This document shows, piece by piece, positions 60,101 through 64,000 of a stretch of 64,000 nucleotides of DNA. Below the pieces are notes generated by a model. It had not been told where the DNA came from, did no database searches, and worked only from the letters and a program-made list of their open reading frames with translations. Made by a program: the position numbers and the translations under genes. Position 1 is the first letter of the stretch; each line of letters opens with the position of its first letter. Origin of the DNA: Haemonchus contortus (lineage: Eukaryota; Nematoda; Chromadorea; Rhabditida; Trichostrongylidae); assembly GCA_000469685.2 (NCBI GenBank), contig LS997567.1, positions 2,736,663 to 2,800,662 on the forward strand. Reading direction: 5' to 3'.

Positions 60101-62991
60101 ATAATTTCATAGTAAAAACTAATGTCTTACCATCAACAAGGCATGTGATTGCTTTGTCACAGGTTTTGCCTCCAAACTCAGGGGAACAATAACACTGGAA
60201 ACCACCAGGAATGTTTTGACAACGTCCACCGTTTCGACAAGGGTTCGAGTCGCAGCCAGGCACGCTCTCTTCACATTTAGGACCCTGAAACATTTAATAT
60301 TCATCTACAACATCTACAAGAAAGGTAAGGGTTATTACCCAATCTCGCTGAGCACACTTACCGTGAAACCATCAGGACATGTACATATCGGTCTACCTTC
60401 AACTAACGTACACTTGTGTAGGGGATCCGGACATTTGCATTCAGAAGTCGGTTTCTGAACAATCGAACAGTAACTGACTTGAACAGCCAACGGGAGCCAA
60501 TAAATGGGCCCTTGAAGTTAATTCTGTACCTCATTCTGACACGTTTTCCCTTCATAACCAAATGGGCAGATACAGTAGAAGCCGGTCTGGGTATCCATGC
60601 AAGTCCCTTGGTTAAGGCAAGGACGTGCTGCACATGTGATCGCCTCGTTTTCGCACTGAGAACCTGCAAAAGCATGGTCCTTACTTTCCTACAGTAAGAA
60701 ACTCCAAATCGGATTCCGCTAATCGCTATCGATGTTGAAAGGTTGCGATTGAGCTCTCAATTACAAGGCTTGCTGCACTAAAAATCCCAGACCCAACATA
60801 CGCATGCGACGTCATCGACCGCGTCACAACCGCCCGCGGACGAGGGCCGCTAGACAGACTTCAAACAATCAGCACAACAAGTGCTAACGCACGACACTCA
60901 GCTGCTAAACAAAACCTCCGCGACCGCGCGCTCAATTTTCAGGTGTCGCGAACAGCTTTAATTTCTCACTTACTTCACGACTAAGAACGCTCAAAACTTA
61001 CCGCTGTATCCCGCCTCACAGAGACATTCAAACGAGCCTTCCACATTGATACACGTCCCACCATGCTGACATGGCATCAGTTCACACTCATTGATGTCGG
61101 AATCGCACAGTCTACCAGCAAATCCAGTACTACATGTGCATTGGAACGAGTCCTGAAATGCACTTTGATTTATACCAAAATCATTTCAATGCGTCACGTG
61201 GCTAAAGAGTGAGGTGAATTAGTCTGCGTTAAAACTTCGCCCTGCCAATCATGGATGAAATCATGGTGAAATCAATGGATATCGATTATTTCTACACCAC
61301 ATTAGCCCCGTCTCAATGTAGTACAATGACGCAGGGTATTCATCTGGACGCAAAGTAAAAAAGGGTAAAGTCTTTGACCGTTAATTAATCTCATCTGAGG
61401 GATTGCGTCCCCGCATTCAACTTCCGTTCAGTTTCGTAGTGGCGTATTGAATGCGTGTGGTTTATACAATGACTTGCAGTGGCCAGCCGAAGTACATACA
61501 AGTCAACAATTTTATACTCCCAGACGAGTCTGATACCGATTAACCGACCCCGGAGGGATGGGAGGCTTGGATGGCCTAGTCGGGTAACGATCCGGGATTC
61601 GAACCCCTGGTCGGGCGTGTGAGATAGTGCGCCACTTGCCACTATACCACCTGGGCCCAACTGGAAGCAATACTTCGGGAAATACACACTCAAAATGACT
61701 GCCTAGGACAAGTTTTCGTCACACCTGAGCTACTGCACTCTCTTCACTGGAAGATCGGTTTCCTGGCTGACAGTCGTCTCAAAGAGGTTCCTCTCAGAGG
61801 CAACCGTCAACACCATGAATGATTACGTAACGGTGAGCTGAACCACCAGATAAAAGTTGTATGAAACATAAGCTAGCTCCCCAAAAGCGAAGAAATTGTG
61901 TTGAATGCTTTGAAACACGGAAATCGAGATCCATCTCGAACTCCTCGATGTTCCCTCCTTCAAAGGAACACGCGATAATTCCTCGATCCCTTCCCACTGC
62001 GATCGTCGTCTCCCAAATGAAGAAATCAAACATTAATCCTCTCTATGGGAAATAAATCAGATTGGGAAGATAACAGCGATGGGAACCAAAACACCTGACC
62101 CATTAATCTCCCTTAAAGGGCCGCGCATGCGGGAGTCCAATTAGTGGCCAATCAACTCAGAAATGAATATACCGGATTGGATTTGCCGCATAGTTATTGC
62201 CCTAAACGGTGACCATACAAAAACAGTAAAGTAATTGTGAAACAAGGTTATCGTCTCAAGAAACGAGGTCACGTAATATGCGAAACCCCGAAACAGGTTC
62301 AGAAGAAATCTGTACTGGTTTTCACCAGTTATTAGAATCGTTCATCTCAAGGACTCTAAGTGGCTCTCAAGAGCGTGACTCTTCCATGAGAGCTAATAAA
62401 TGTCAAGGGCTTCCTTAAGAATCCGAGATCCTTAAAGAAAAGTGGCGGCAAAGTTGTTTAATCCAAAAGAATCGCTCAGGGTCGATGGCATTACCCTTTT
62501 GATCCTTCAGCCATGTTGGCTGAAGTCCAAAAAAAGCAAGTGAAATCAATAAGTCTCTAAATTATGAATGGAATTGTAAGAAAATGGAATATTTGGCGTT
62601 GAAAATTCATCACCGACGCGCCACGCAACCTACTTCAACTCGAAATCGCAGTGGCTTGCGATAGGACAATTCACCTATACAACATGAAAAAACAACTGAT
62701 CTATAAGTCGGTAACTTTTTCCTCTGAATAGGATCGGGCCGAATACACTGAATTTTGATTTATTCCAGGCCTATATGAGAGCGATTCAATCCATAAAACG
62801 ATTAATGAGCTAAGCATGCAGATGGGCGCCATATATCACTACTCCTACTCGAGCCGAAAAAAAAAACAGTAAAAAATTTAAAAAAAATCGAACTCACATT
62901 ATCAGCTACGCAGGTGGCATTGTTCTTACACGGTCGTGTCTCGCATGGATCGCCAGCGCAAATTCTCAGTCCCCGATCGTTTTCAATACAT
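48200..62991 (-). CDS. crb-1: Crumbs orthologue, partial (5' end beyond window)
   Basis: Thirty-six exons join in frame (4,858 nt, about 1,618 residues), from 62991-62898 to the last exon 48244-48200; the N-terminus is outside the window. Order: ten EGF modules; LamG1 (residues about 430-610); one EGF; LamG2 (about 640-840); two EGFs, the second truncated; LamG3 (about 906-1067); twelve EGFs, some calcium-binding (DINEC, DIDEC); a transmembrane helix ([20 protein letters not shown]); and a 37-residue tail. The tail carries HYSPSHQE (FERM-binding type) and ends PPEERLI, the Crumbs PDZ ligand for Stardust/PALS1. Crumbs sets apical membrane identity and junction position in epithelia. Other exons, right to left: 61152-61002, 60663-60530, 60454-60362, 60284-60131, 59533-59384, 59151-59005, 58801-58734, 58665-58555, 58354-58244, 58099-57918, 57589-57361, 57209-57002, 56331-56154, 56095-55938, 55667-55558, 55498-55360, 54955-54846, 54685-54493, 54313-54186, 54132-53976, 53585-53389, 53281-53082, 52850-52691, 52256-52203, 52137-51987, 51753-51641, 51293-51170, 51087-50963, 50606-50507, 50331-50215, 49599-49495, 49432-49326, 48753-48673, 48480-48307. 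Confidence 0.95.
48916..48934 (+). repeat. Poly-C run in a crumbs intron
   Basis: A run of about 18 C residues inside a CT-rich stretch between crumbs exons 33 and 34. Length is prone to sequencing and assembly error. Confidence 0.8.
61353..61659 (-). repeat. tRNA-derived SINE, copy B
   Basis: Lies in the crumbs intron between 61152 and 62898. On the minus strand the head reads GGCCCAGGTGGTATAGTGG (A box) and GGTTCGAATCCCGG (B box), followed by the same body blocks as the 12.5 kb copy (TCAGACTCGTCTGGGAG, GCAGTTTCG-like region, GCGGGGACGCAATCCCTCAG). This is the best-preserved head of the three copies. The body proves it is a SINE and not a tRNA gene. Confidence 0.8.
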
Positions 62992-64000
62992 CTACAAGTA
63001 AGTCTACAGTAGAATCAATGATAGCATCAAACAATTCAATGAAATGATGCCCTTAAAAAGCTCTGCAATTATTCTGGATACGGTGTTTATGCCTCACTTC
63101 TCTTCCTTTTTTTCTGAATCTTTCAGTTATGAACGCTGATTCCAAAAAATTTGCTACCACCAACCCTCACTTACAAATGCCACAGTAATGAGAAGGCAAC
63201 TAGGTTTCATACAGACTACATAAAAGGCCCCAAACCGCTCAGATCCATATGTGTGCTCGGTGAAAATGTAGTTGGGGGGGGGGGCCACGCGGCGGCGCGG
63301 CGCCTTTTCATGTCTGTGCCCTCCCCGGCGAGATAGTAAACAAGGAAGATTAGGCGAGCCCGTAATGGTGTTTAGGGACGTTTCATAGTTCTTTCATGTT
63401 ATAACTGCGTGTTTTTCACCTAATTTTAGGAAGGGGAGGGGCTCCGGGGTGGGTGAGCCAATTGGACGTTCAACTTTTATCTCATCCCAGCTTTTTGCAC
63501 GAGATAACCATCTCACCCACCCCGGAGCCCCTCCCCTCCTTAAAAAATAGGTTTTATCGGCTCAGAAGAAGAGTATCCATCATATGCAAACATATCAACA
63601 TGTGTCAAGAGTTAGTTTGTTCCAAATTTCGAAACACATCAGTGCAACCTCACCATTCCTTCCCAGACTCAGGCCCACTGCTATCTCGCTGGGGAGAGCG
63701 CCAGACGAGGAAAGTGTCGCGCCGCCGCGTGGCCCCTCCCAACTACATTTTCACCGTGTGCTCTTATAAAGCTCTTATAGGATTTGCTGAAGATGACCTA
63801 TTACTCTCTGGTTGCCAGAGATGTTGAAGGAGCTCAAAAGAGACTCTGAATCGCTATATAGTGTTGAGATTCTAGAAGACATGAATCTGAGTCATCTTGT
63901 CACTTCCAGCCGTCCGCGGCAGCTTCAGATTCGTTTTGGAAAATCCGCTTACACTTTTAGCATGAAAATGTATGCGGATCATGGGTCAGAAGTCCCTTAG
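62992..64000. other. Upstream crumbs intron, no exon found
   Basis: No EGF-type exon is visible on the minus strand here, so the next crumbs exon must lie beyond the window. On the plus strand a frame at 63821-63997 (MLKELKRDSESLYSVEIL to HGSEVP) looks coding-like and follows a GGTTGCCAG acceptor. It could be an exon of a gene on the other strand, or transposon cargo next to the foldback element. Confidence 0.35.
63258..63756. mobile_element. Foldback (long inverted repeat) element
   Basis: Outer arms 63258-63338 and 63680-63756 are inverted repeats: CGGTGAAAATGTAGTTGGG against CCCAACTACATTTTCACCG (perfect 19 of 19), then GGCCACGCGGCGGCGCG against its complement, and GCGAGATAG. Inside, a second inverted pair at 63430-63457 and 63512-63539 (GAGGGGCTCCGGGGTGGGTG and its complement) encloses a 54-base loop. 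No transposase frame is present, so it is non-autonomous. No target duplication was resolved. Confidence 0.7.

Noticed and set aside
61590..61658. tRNA gene on the minus strand in crumbs intron
   Set aside because: A and B boxes are present but the body and two sister copies show it is the head of a SINE, and the anticodon arm does not pair well.

Overview
The window looks like nuclear DNA of a parasitic clade V (strongylid, hookworm-like) nematode. The evidence is small spliced exons with TTTCAG acceptors and some introns near 60 nt, a trans-splice-type acceptor two bases before one start codon, a U6 snRNA with the nematode sequence, and proteins of nematode type (cuticlin-like ZP protein, QWGYGG glycine-rich peptide, Crumbs with a PPEERLI tail). 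The strongylid placement is inference; nothing here names the species.

Layout. 1-16.6 kb is repeat-rich and has no protein gene I can support. It holds a tRNA-His (7.1 kb, minus), a hammerhead-ribozyme-like motif of Penelope type (12.2 kb, minus), a tRNA-derived SINE (12.5 kb) and a degenerate direct-repeat array (12.8-13.5 kb). 16.6-19.0 kb (+) encodes a type II membrane protein with a SEA domain. 24.3-28.8 kb (+) encodes a cuticlin-like ZP-domain membrane protein; its longest intron holds two TTAA-flanked MITEs. 29.7-30.6 kb is a compound mariner relic. 31.6-33.1 kb (+) is a secreted Cys/Pro-rich protein and 33.8-34.2 kb (-) a secreted Gly-rich, NLP/caenacin-like peptide. 37.5-39.5 kb carries two U6 loci in opposite orientation: one intact, the other split by a 169-bp insertion. 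41.0-46.2 kb (-) is a small multi-pass membrane protein with a 3.4-kb first intron full of repeats. 48.2-63.0 kb (-) is the 3' part of a crumbs (crb) orthologue, 36 exons in register, running off the right edge. A foldback element sits at 63.26-63.76 kb.

The four surface or secreted products on the left half (SEA, ZP, Cys-rich, Gly-rich) and Crumbs all fit epithelial, apical-matrix or cuticle biology, but they are separate transcription units on both strands and I see no operon. All gene models were read by eye from splice sites and reading phase. Exon edges are internally consistent, but no transcript or homology search was available.
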